Positions 1 to 6,027 of a DNA stretch of 6,339 nucleotides are shown here, piece after piece. The stretch is from JBEKJU01 sp050011095. GTDB taxonomy: Bacteria > Desulfobacterota > Syntrophorhabdia > Syntrophorhabdales > WCHB1-27. The notes beneath the pieces were generated by a model that made no database searches, was not told the origin of the DNA, and saw only the letters and a list, made by a program, of their open reading frames with translations. The first letter of the stretch is position 1; every line of letters starts with the position of its first letter. The translations under genes and the position numbers were made by a program. Location of the stretch: NCBI GenBank assembly GCA_050011095.1, contig JBEKJU010000223.1, positions 1-6,339 of the forward strand, in the 5' to 3' direction.

Positions 1-1083
1 ATAATCACGAGCTACGGTTTGATCCGAAAGGATATCGCCAAGCTGAAGCAGGTCTCCTTCAACGTGATCATCTTCGACGAGGCCCAGGCGATCAAGAATA
101 TTTTTGCCGACACCACCCACGCGGTGCGCCAGCTCAGGGGACTTTTCAAGATCGCCCTCACCGGAACGCCAGTGGAAAACCATGTGGGCGAGTACTTCTC
201 CATCATGGACCTCGTTCTGCCGGGACTCCTTGGCGAGTACCGGGAGTTTCAAGGGCGCGCGAGAGAGGATATGGCGAGCTTTCTACCGATGCTCAGGGAA
301 CGGACCGGACCGTTCGTGCTCCGCCGCACCAAGGAGCGCATCCTTGAGGAGCTACCGCCGAAGATCGAGCGGGACGTCTATCTCGAACTGACGGAACAGC
401 AGAAGAGGTTTTATTCAAGGACCGTCCAGGAGGTCCGGTCGACCATCGGCGCCGCCTACCGCCTGAAGACCCAGTCGCAGGCCAGGATTATCGCACTGAC
501 GGCGATCATGAAACTCAGGCAGATCTGCCTCACGCCCCAGCTCCTCGTCAAGGACCTGAGAGAGCCCTCTCCCAAGATAGAATTCCTCAAGGACAAACTG
601 GAGGAATTATGCATCGAATCGCACAGCTCCCTCGTCTTTTCGCAGTTTACCTCCTTTCTCGACCTCGTGGAGGCCGAGCTTCGCACAAAGGGCCTCACCC
701 TTTTCAGGCTGGACGGATCGACGCCCGTCCGGAAGAGAAAGACGATCATCGATGGCTTCCAGGAGAGCCGGACACCCTCGGTCTTCCTTCTGAGCCTGAA
801 AGTGGGTGGTCAGGGGCTCAACCTTACACGGGGCTCCTATGTCTTTCATCTCGACCCCTGGTGGAACCCCGCGGTGGAAAACCAGGCCGCTGACCGGTCG
901 CACAGGATCGGTCAGGTGAACACGGTGATAGTCACAAGGCTTTTGATGAGACATACCGTTGAAGAAAAAATGACGGCCCTCAAGCAGCGGAAGCTCAGCC
1001 TCTACCGGGCGCTGATGGATGCGCCCGAGAAAAGCGGCGCCCGGGGCGTTACGCGGGAGGATTTCGACTTCCTCCTAGGGTGA
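1..1083 (+). CDS. SNF2-family DEAD/DEAH-type helicase/ATPase, C-terminal part (5' partial)
   Basis: The reading frame is open from base 1, so the gene starts upstream; 360 codons plus a TGA stop are present. Visible in order: a TSYGL segment at the left edge (motif Ia-II region); DEAQAIKN at 76-99, the Walker B/motif II of SNF2 proteins; LTGTPVEN at 157-180 (motif III); then the second RecA-like lobe with SLVFSQFTSF (motif IV), LDGST, LKVGGQGLNLT (motif V), DPWWNPAVENQ and QAADRSHRIGQ at 883-915 (motif VI, arginine fingers). Motif I (Walker A) and any N-terminal SWIM or accessory domain lie outside the window. SNF2 ATPases hydrolyse ATP to translocate on double-stranded DNA and remodel protein-DNA or polymerase complexes; E. 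coli RapA is a bacterial relative, and many bacterial members have no known role. Family membership is very secure; the cellular role is unknown. The next gene is convergent, with a hairpin between them. Confidence 0.95.
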   Translation: MITSYGLIRKDIAKLKQVSFNVIIFDEAQAIKNIFADTTHAVRQLRGLFKIALTGTPVENHVGEYFSIMDLVLPGLLGEYREFQGRAREDMASFLPMLRERTGPFVLRRTKERILEELPPKIERDVYLELTEQQKRFYSRTVQEVRSTIGAAYRLKTQSQARIIALTAIMKLRQICLTPQLLVKDLREPSPKIEFLKDKLEELCIESHSSLVFSQFTSFLDLVEAELRTKGLTLFRLDGSTPVRKRKTIIDGFQESRTPSVFLLSLKVGGQGLNLTRGSYVFHLDPWWNPAVENQAADRSHRIGQVNTVIVTRLLMRHTVEEKMTALKQRKLSLYRALMDAPEKSGARGVTREDFDFLLG

Positions 1084-1087
1084 TGCC

Positions 1088-1107
1088 AAGGAGGACAACT
1101 CAGTATG
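1088..1107 (+). promoter_or_regulatory. Orphan Shine-Dalgarno plus ATG after the SNF2 gene
   Basis: AAGGAGG at 1088-1094 is followed after 10 bases by ATG at 1105, five bases past the SNF2 stop codon. The frame it opens runs 85 codons to 1362, but from about codon 8 it enters a hairpin and then the antisense of the BACON coding region, and its composition resembles no known protein. The simplest reading is the start of a former downstream gene of the SNF2 operon, cut off when the present minus-strand gene came to lie here. A chance purine-rich stretch is the alternative. Confidence 0.35.
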
Positions 1108-1126
1108 AATCCGCCGAAAACGAACA

Positions 1127-1154
1127 AGGCCCCCGCCTTTTTATGCGGGGGCCT
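1127..1154. terminator. Hairpin between convergent genes, possible (bidirectional) terminator
   Basis: A perfect 10-bp stem, AGGCCCCCGC (1127-1136) with GCGGGGGCCT (1145-1154), encloses an 8-base T-rich loop. It lies between the stop of the plus-strand SNF2 gene (1083) and the stop of the minus-strand exported-protein gene (1180), where a shared terminator is expected. On the minus strand the stem is followed by TTGTTCGTTTT, a broken T-rich tract; on the plus strand no T tract follows. It is therefore more plausible as a terminator for the minus gene, and only suboptimal for the SNF2 gene. Confidence 0.5.
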
Positions 1155-1179
1155 GGCCGACGTTCCCGAGGTTTTCGTT

Positions 1180-2619
1180 TTAGCGACGGCTCGACGTATA
1201 GGACCGCCTCTGGTGCCCGGTCCCCGATTCCGTTACGGTGAATATCTGGCTGGCCACGGTCATTGCGGCCGTATTCGTGGATGTGCCCGTGTTCGCAGCT
1301 ACGGAATATGTCACTTTCCCGGAGCCGGTGCCCGAGCTGCCGGAGGTGACGGTCAGCCATGACGGTGCGCCGGACACGTTCCACGTGCACCCTGTCTGGG
1401 TCGTCACTGACACGCTGCCCGTGCCCCCGGATGAGCCGAACGACTGGCTCGCGGGGGAGATGGCGTACGTGCACGTGCTAGGATCGCTCCCGCTGCCGCC
1501 GCTTGTGGACGTCGTCGTTCCCCCACCGCCGCCTCCTGCCGTGGATGAAGTTGAAGTGAGGAAGTAGAAGCTGTAATCATCACCAGGAGAACCAGAAGCA
1601 TAACCATCACCAAAACATTGTGCCGCAGACCATCCGTAACCGCTTGCTTTTTCCGTACCGGCCCATGATCCAGACACGGTGAGATGATATGTAGTACCAC
1701 TTGTGAGTGTAATAGCACTTGGCAATGTGTATGAAGACCAGTTATTACCAATAGCAGCAGCCGTACCGCTGAATATTACAGTACCACTTGCATTAGTAAG
1801 TGTTACTGTTGTGGATGTTGAAGAATTAAGTCTCACACCTACCGCTGTAATGTTCATAGTGGCACTTGGTGTAAATATTTCAGTGCCTGAGCCTGTCGTA
1901 TGCCAAATATCCAACCATCCAAATCCCATCTGATAGCCATCAGCAAAATCAAAGCCGATGCACGGAGTGAATCTGGAGGAATAACTACTGGCCGTATAGG
2001 CAAGACTTCCTCCATCTACATAACCAACAGCCAAATCTGGCCATGGAATTTGCGGTTGTGCATAAGTTCCCGCAGGTGAATTATTATAAATATAGTCAAG
2101 AGAAGTAAAGTTGACAGAAGAATTGGGATCTATGTTGGTGAACAGGAAATGATAAATAGTACCGGCAACAAGTGATGGTTGTGCAGGAAAAACCATAAGG
2201 GACGCCGCAGTGCTAGCAGGATTACCTACACTATTACTAACGGCTATGGGAGAAGAAGTTACAGGAAGATGATTGGCTGAGCCATCGTCAGGATAGATGG
2301 TTACAATTATTGTGCCCCCTGTACCGCCCCAATACTCACCAGGACCACTAGGCATGGTCTTATCACACAAGCACGCTCTTATCTGAGTCAGTTTGCCGCT
2401 GTGGTCCGCCAACATACGAATATCGTTAGAGCGTCCGGTATAGCCTATAGGAAGGTTGCCAAGTCCATCAGTGCCTATTGTACCATAGGATCCCCACACA
2501 CTCGCGGTGTTGTTTGCTATTGCCTGGTTTGTTCCGAGCAGCAGAACCAAGGCAAGAACTATTCCCATTGATTTTATAACACCCTTGACCGTTATCGATG
2601 CTTCATTAATTGTTGTCAT
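1180..2619 (-). CDS. Exported beta-rich protein with C-terminal BACON-like domain
   Basis: 479 residues. Start ATG at 2619 is chosen because GGAG-containing Shine-Dalgarno copies lie just upstream. Residues 1-35 look like a Sec signal peptide: lysines at 12 and 16, a hydrophobic core GIVLALVLLL at 19-28 and an AIA cleavage site at 33-35. About residues 36-235 and 236-358 are Ser/Thr/Gly/Asn-rich, beta-sandwich-like segments that I cannot assign to a named family. A linker with six consecutive glycines (361-382) leads to a BACON-like domain (about 383-466; paired Cys in CTYAISP and GCTWNVS, then SWLTVTSG and a TVASQIFTVTES end). The last 14 residues are basic (QRR...SSRR), with no LPXTG or PEP-CTERM sorting signal. 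BACON domains usually bind carbohydrate or serve as spacers in secreted proteins, so a surface or extracellular binding role is inferred, with no catalytic motif seen. The body is AT-rich and the BACON part GC-rich, suggesting a fusion. It is monocistronic on this strand, with a sigma-54 promoter about 240 bp upstream. Confidence 0.85.
   Translation of the reverse strand: MTTINEASITVKGVIKSMGIVLALVLLLGTNQAIANNTASVWGSYGTIGTDGLGNLPIGYTGRSNDIRMLADHSGKLTQIRACLCDKTMPSGPGEYWGGTGGTIIVTIYPDDGSANHLPVTSSPIAVSNSVGNPASTAASLMVFPAQPSLVAGTIYHFLFTNIDPNSSVNFTSLDYIYNNSPAGTYAQPQIPWPDLAVGYVDGGSLAYTASSYSSRFTPCIGFDFADGYQMGFGWLDIWHTTGSGTEIFTPSATMNITAVGVRLNSSTSTTVTLTNASGTVIFSGTAAAIGNNWSSYTLPSAITLTSGTTYHLTVSGSWAGTEKASGYGWSAAQCFGDGYASGSPGDDYSFYFLTSTSSTAGGGGGGTTTSTSGGSGSDPSTCTYAISPASQSFGSSGGTGSVSVTTQTGCTWNVSGAPSWLTVTSGSSGTGSGKVTYSVAANTGTSTNTAAMTVASQIFTVTESGTGHQRRSYTSSRR
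1222..1473 (-). other. BACON-like domain coding segment (GC-rich)
   Basis: This part encodes residues about 383-466 of the exported protein. The pattern C-x-YAISP, SFGSSGGTGSVSV, GC-x-WNVSGAPSWLTVTSG, GSGKVTYSVAANT and AAMTVASQIFTVTES matches the repeat seen in BACON / BACON_2 domains of secreted bacterial proteins, which often occur in tandem. Only one copy is present here. The line 1441-1500 holds 43 G/C of 60 by hand count, against 23 of 60 for 2041-2100 in the same gene. Confidence 0.75.
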
Positions 2620-2642
2620 TTTTTCTCTCCTTTTTTCTCTCC
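2619..2642 (-). promoter_or_regulatory. Tandem duplicated Shine-Dalgarno of the exported-protein gene
   Basis: A perfect 12-bp direct tandem repeat (plus strand TTTTTTCTCTCC at 2619-2630 and 2631-2642) places two GGAGAG Shine-Dalgarno motifs before the minus-strand ATG at 2619. The proximal GGAG sits about 8 bases from the ATG; the distal one is 12 bases further away. The proximal copy is the likely ribosome-binding site and fixes the start codon. Gain or loss of a unit would alter the number of SD copies without shifting the reading frame. Confidence 0.7.
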
Positions 2643-2798
2643 TTTTTAAACCTTGTCAAACCATGTTCCATCTATCCAGGGAAAATGGCGCCGACCTGTT
2701 TTTCGGGACTTTCAGACAAACTCTGTGAAGGCCTTCCGCGCCATGCTTCCCGCTTACCTTGATCCGTCCGTGGAGCAGAAAGGCCGCCGTACGATCCC

Positions 2799-2846
2799 TT
2801 AAAGGTGCGGGTGCCCCGGCAAGATCTTCCTGATTGCACGAACCAT
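2799..2846 (-). CDS. Possible 15-codon leader ORF downstream of the sigma-54 promoter
   Basis: ATG at 2846 is preceded by GGAGG (2858-2854) with a 7-base spacer, and reads MVRAIRKILPGHPHL then TAA (2801-2799). It begins about 15 bases after the start point predicted from the sigma-54 promoter, inside the roughly 240-base leader of the exported-protein gene. The peptide is short and basic and I recognise no family. The good RBS supports translation; the small size means chance cannot be excluded. It could be a leader peptide, or the remnant of a longer reading frame. Confidence 0.25.
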   Translation of the reverse strand: MVRAIRKILPGHPHL

Positions 2847-2871
2847 CGTAGTACCTCCACTCCCCCAAAGA

Positions 2872-2888
2872 TGCAACGGCCGTGCCAA
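2872..2888 (-). promoter_or_regulatory. Sigma-54 (RpoN) -24/-12 promoter for the exported-protein gene
   Basis: The minus strand reads TTGGCACGGCCGTTGCA, matching the RpoN consensus (TGGCACG-N4-TTGCW) at every defined position, with the GG and GC doublets correctly spaced. Taking the C of the GC (2873) as -12, transcription would start near 2861 and run leftward into the exported-protein gene, giving a leader of about 240 bases. Sigma-54 promoters need an AAA+ enhancer-binding activator, so regulated rather than constitutive expression is expected. By rough count such a match is expected far less than once by chance in a window of this size. Confidence 0.75.
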
Positions 2889-3457
2889 CCTGGTGACAAT
2901 GCCTATAACCATTGGATGTAGCACCTCTTTCTGAATAGACCTTGTTCTTCAGGGGGCCCGAAGGCCGAACCGGGGCGAGGGGAGGGAAAAGGTCGTGATC
3001 ACCGGGGCAAATCTCCAATTTGCCCATCCCTGGGGCATGATGTTACCGGGTAGGGTTGGGTGTCTCAAAATCCTTTCACGCCGTCCGGAAAATACCGACA
3101 GTGTCCGACCGGATCGCGGTCGTTCCAGGCGGCCGGAAGCGCACTCCAGGGTGGGCGGAAACGCCCTTCCTCCCCGGCGCGTAAGATCGCCCCGCAAAGA
3201 GGGGGCTAAAGGTAGGGAAGTGCCGACCCGTACGGGTTGGGTCTTTCCAACAGATGCTGTAATCACTGTAGATTCTCCGCTCAAAATCATGTAAACTTAC
3301 ACGGTACGCCGTGAGAAGAGGCGCAAAAGACTTACCCTCGTTTGTCATCTTCCGGTTTACCAATCCATGTGCGAGCCGCGGCGAGCCAATTTTTAAAGGG
3401 AAGGACGGGAATCCGAAAACCGAATTTAATCCCTCGCCGCACACCAGGGGAAGGGTC
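2889..3457. other. Long non-coding gap upstream of mnmG with several hairpins
   Basis: No frame here gives a recognisable protein. Visible dyads: 3005-3025 (8-bp arms), CGACCG/CGGTCG at 3106-3122, GGGCG-GAAA-CGCCC at 3153-3166 (GNRA-type loop), GCCCC/GGGGC at 3189-3206, the 12-bp palindrome ACCCGTACGGGT at 3226-3237 and CACGG/CCGTG at 3300-3313. The 9-mer GGGTTGGGT occurs at 3053-3061 and 3234-3242. I find no convincing sigma-70 promoter for mnmG; the best -10-like hexamer (TTTAAT, 3425-3430) has no matching -35. The stretch may hold a structured RNA or the remains of an inserted element; nothing allows a firm name. Confidence 0.4.
3005..3025. promoter_or_regulatory. Perfect dyad, candidate activator (UAS) site for the sigma-54 promoter
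   Basis: GGGCAAAT (3005-3012) and ATTTGCCC (3018-3025) are exact inverted arms separated by CTCCA. The centre at 3015 is about 155 bp upstream of the predicted sigma-54 start (2861), a usual distance for enhancer-binding proteins, and the arm-N5-arm layout resembles known sites for such proteins, though the sequence is not the NtrC one. It would also form a hairpin in RNA, so a structural role is the alternative. Only one copy was seen, whereas activators often use two or more. Confidence 0.35.
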
Positions 3458-5314
3458 ATGACCGACGTAATCGTGATAGGTGCGGGCCACGCAGGCTGTG
3501 AGGCGGCCCTCGCCGCCGCCCGCATGGGCGCACGGACCCTTCTTTTGACGATGAATCTCGATCGTGTCGCCTATATGTCCTGCAACCCCGCGGTCGGTGG
3601 CCTGGGAAAGGGGCACCTCGTGAAGGAGATCGACGCCCTGGACGGACAGATGGCCCTCAACACGGACGCGACGGGCATCCAGTTCCGGACCCTGAACACG
3701 AAAAAGGGGCCCGCTGTACGGGCCACGCGCGTCCAGGCCGACAAGGCCCGCTACGCCCTCCGGATGAAGAAGGTCCTCGAGGCGCAGGAGAACCTTCGCG
3801 TGAGGCAGGGGGCCGTCGAGGGGCTTCTCACGGACGGCGGGAGGGTGACGGGCGTTCTGACGGGATGGGGCGAGCGCATCATGGGCAATGCCGTCGTCCT
3901 TTCGACCGGCACGTTCCTGAACGGTCTCATCCATGTGGGTTTCGAGCGGACCGCCGGCGGCAGGATGGGCGATTTCGCGTCAATCGGCCTTGCGGGACAG
4001 CTAAGCGCCCTCGGGTTCGAACTGGGCAGGCTGAAGACGGGCACGTGCCCGAGGCTGGACGGCAGCACCATCGATTTCGCGGGGCTGGAGGCGCAGGAAA
4101 GCGACGATTTGCCGAGCCCCTTTTCCTTCTTGAGCGGACCCGTAGACAGGGACCTCGTCTGCTGTTATCTGACGTATACGAACGGGAAGACCCACGACAT
4201 CGTCCGTTCGGGGCTCGACAGATCGCCCCTCTACACGGGGAGGATCAGGGGCACGGGCGTCAGGTACTGCCCTTCCATAGAGGACAAGATCGTCCGGTTC
4301 GCCGAGAGGACGCGCCACCAGGTCTTTCTTGAGCCCGAGGGGCTCGATACCACCGAATATTACCCGAACGGCCTCTCCACGAGCCTCCCCCTCGACATAC
4401 AGATGCTGATGCTCCATAGCATCGAGGGGCTCGAACACGTGGAGATCACGAGACCGGGTTACGCGATCGAGTACGACTTCGTCCAGCCCACGCAGCTTTA
4501 CCCGACCCTTGAGGCAAAGCGCCTTCGGAGTCTGTTTCTCGCAGGTCAGATCAACGGGACGACCGGCTATGAAGAGGCGGCGGCCCAGGGCCTTGTGGCG
4601 GGCATAAATGCCGCGCTTGCGGCCGGGGGAGGCGGGACGTTCGTGCCTGGAAGGGACGAGGCGTACATGGGCGTCATGATCGACGATCTCGTCACGAAGG
4701 GCGTTGACGAGCCGTACCGCATGTTCACGTCCCGCGCCGAATACCGGCTTTTCCTGAGGGAGGATAACGCGGACCTCAGGCTGACGGAAAAGGGGTACCG
4801 CATGGGCGTGGTCTCGGGCATGCGCGAGGCCGTAGTGCAGGAGAAGCGATCACGGATCGAGGAGCTTTCCGCCCTGCTTCGCGCGACGCGACTGGCGCCG
4901 ACAAAGGCAATGAACGCGCGGCTTTCGGCGCTCGGCCTCGAGGGCATAAAGAACCCCACCACGCTAGCGGAGCTACTCAGGCGACCGGAGGTGGGCCTAT
5001 GTGATCTCGCGGGCCTCGATTCCAGGATCGCCTCGTTCAGTGAGGAGATTGCGTATCAGGTCGAGTTGAACATAAAATATCAGGGCTACACGGACAGGCA
5101 GAGGGAGATGGTTGAGAGGGCGAAAAGGCTCGAAGACAGGCGTATACCGCCTAATGTCGCCTACGGCGACGTGTCGGGCCTTTCGAGGGAAGTGATCGAA
5201 AAGCTGTCCAGGGTGCAGCCCCTCTCCCTCGGTCAGGCGGCGCGCATTCCGGGTGTGACCCCGGCCTCGGTGACCGCCCTGGTCGTCCATCTGAAAAAAG
5301 TGGGTGCGTGGTGA
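3458..5314 (+). CDS. mnmG: tRNA uridine-5-carboxymethylaminomethyl(34) synthesis enzyme MnmG (GidA)
   Basis: 618 residues, normal for the family (about 620-630). With MnmE it installs the carboxymethylaminomethyl (or aminomethyl) group at C5 of wobble uridine 34 in certain tRNAs, using FAD, NADH and a methylene-tetrahydrofolate-derived carbon. It acts in the cytoplasm. Visible: the Rossmann FAD motif GAGHAGCE at residues 8-15; SCNPAVGGLGKGHLVKEID from 41, whose Cys42 matches the conserved family Cys; QFRTLNTKKGPAVRATR; the STGTFLNG and LKTGTCPR signatures; RYCPSIEDK with Cys271, the second conserved Cys; LAGQINGTTGYEEAAAQG; TSRAEYRL; and the C-terminal helical MnmE/tRNA-binding region. ATG 3458 is chosen because the protein then starts directly with the FAD strand and has a GGGGAAGG RBS; the in-frame upstream extension to 3311 is not family-like. 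Its stop overlaps the next gene by 4 bp. Confidence 0.97.
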   Translation: MTDVIVIGAGHAGCEAALAAARMGARTLLLTMNLDRVAYMSCNPAVGGLGKGHLVKEIDALDGQMALNTDATGIQFRTLNTKKGPAVRATRVQADKARYALRMKKVLEAQENLRVRQGAVEGLLTDGGRVTGVLTGWGERIMGNAVVLSTGTFLNGLIHVGFERTAGGRMGDFASIGLAGQLSALGFELGRLKTGTCPRLDGSTIDFAGLEAQESDDLPSPFSFLSGPVDRDLVCCYLTYTNGKTHDIVRSGLDRSPLYTGRIRGTGVRYCPSIEDKIVRFAERTRHQVFLEPEGLDTTEYYPNGLSTSLPLDIQMLMLHSIEGLEHVEITRPGYAIEYDFVQPTQLYPTLEAKRLRSLFLAGQINGTTGYEEAAAQGLVAGINAALAAGGGGTFVPGRDEAYMGVMIDDLVTKGVDEPYRMFTSRAEYRLFLREDNADLRLTEKGYRMGVVSGMREAVVQEKRSRIEELSALLRATRLAPTKAMNARLSALGLEGIKNPTTLAELLRRPEVGLCDLAGLDSRIASFSEEIAYQVELNIKYQGYTDRQREMVERAKRLEDRRIPPNVAYGDVSGLSREVIEKLSRVQPLSLGQAARIPGVTPASVTALVVHLKKVGAW

Positions 5315-6027
5315 CGAAGAAGGGGAACACAATCGATGTGGGATCGCTCCTAAGCCGCATGGGCGCCGATGTTTCCGGCGTCGCGGACATGGGCCGCTAT
5401 GACAGGGAGATCATCGCGCTCGGCGACGGGATCGTAAGGCAATATCCCTTTGCGGTCTCCTTCGGCCTTTTAGTTCCCAGGGGTGTGCTGGACACGCTGA
5501 CGGACGGGCCGACGGCCTTTTACCTGCACCACTACAGGCAGGTCAATTACCGCCTCGACGTGATTGCCTACGAACTTGCCAAGGAGATCGAAAGGGCGGG
5601 TGCCCGTGCCCTTCCCTTTGCCGCTTCCCAAATCGTGGACTGGCAGAACCAGTTGGCCCACATCTCCCACAAGCACGTGGGCGTCCAGGCCGGCATGGGC
5701 TGGATAGGCCGGAACAATCTCCTCGTCCATCCGCGGTTTGGCGCCCGCGTCAGGTACAATACGGTGCTCACAGACATGGACCTTGCGCCGGATGGGGCGT
5801 CCGGCAACGGGTGCGGCGACTGCCACGCGTGCGAGGCCGCCTGTCCCGGGCGGGCTATCGTGCGGGAGCCGGCCGACTTCGACCACAGGGGATGTTTCGA
5901 CCTGCTTACGCAGTTCAAGAATAAGAGGAACCTTGGCCATCACATATGCGGACTCTGTGTGAAGGCCTGCGGAGGTATGGAGGAGACGCATGAAGGTCAG
6001 GGGACACCTTTGCGAGTGCCCCATTAA
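5311..6027 (+). CDS. QueG-like (COG1600) double [4Fe-4S] cluster protein, epoxyqueuosine reductase-related
   Basis: 238 residues from GTG 5311, which overlaps the mnmG stop as GTGA (4 bp), implying translational coupling; GTG 5308 is an alternative. The N-terminal half (about 30-165) resembles the cobalamin-binding domain of the QueG family, with the AGMGWIGRNNLLVHP signature at 127-141. The C-terminal half carries two [4Fe-4S] sites: Cys168, 171, 174 and 178 (CxxCxxCxxxCP) and Cys195, 213, 216 and 220. Canonical QueG reduces epoxyqueuosine to queuosine at tRNA position 34. The catalytic-Asp DSGP motif of canonical QueG is not seen; at that place is an LAHISHKH segment, typical of the shorter QueG-like proteins of anaerobes often auto-named epoxyqueuosine reductase. 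The HEAT-like tail of full QueG is absent. The family is secure; the queuosine role is only possible. The last 15 or so residues abut a repeat region and may have been altered. Confidence 0.85.
   Translation: MTKKGNTIDVGSLLSRMGADVSGVADMGRYDREIIALGDGIVRQYPFAVSFGLLVPRGVLDTLTDGPTAFYLHHYRQVNYRLDVIAYELAKEIERAGARALPFAASQIVDWQNQLAHISHKHVGVQAGMGWIGRNNLLVHPRFGARVRYNTVLTDMDLAPDGASGNGCGDCHACEAACPGRAIVREPADFDHRGCFDLLTQFKNKRNLGHHICGLCVKACGGMEETHEGQGTPLRVPH

Noticed and set aside
1703..1933. Plus-strand ORFs opposite the exported-protein gene (1238-1567, 1703-1933)
   Set aside because: They are antisense shadows of the Ser/Thr/Gly-rich minus gene and lack a convincing RBS or family match.
2654..2659. Perfect TTGACA (-35-like) on the minus strand just upstream of the exported-protein gene
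   Set aside because: With 16-18 base spacing the -10 position falls in an A run within the duplicated Shine-Dalgarno and resembles no TATAAT; a start there would leave almost no leader.
2656..3027. Overlapping minus-strand frames of 123 and 75 residues (2656-3027, 2672-2899)
   Set aside because: They overlap the sigma-54 promoter, have weak start regions and show no domain. A loose resemblance to peptides sometimes translated from group II intron leaders could not be verified, and no intron domain V or reverse transcriptase is present.
3226..3237. 12-bp palindrome ACCCGTACGGGT as an operator
   Set aside because: One or two such palindromes are expected by chance in a window of this size; it is mentioned only as part of the hairpin cluster.
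3277..3288. CCGCTCAAAATC, an inverted copy of 6033-6044, as the ends of a composite element enclosing mnmG
   Set aside because: A 12-bp match between two places is expected about by chance over 6.3 kb, and the match does not extend.
3311..3457. In-frame 49-codon N-terminal extension of mnmG from GTG 3311
   Set aside because: MnmG normally begins directly at the FAD-binding strand; ATG 3458 has an RBS and gives the standard length, while the extension has no family-like sequence.
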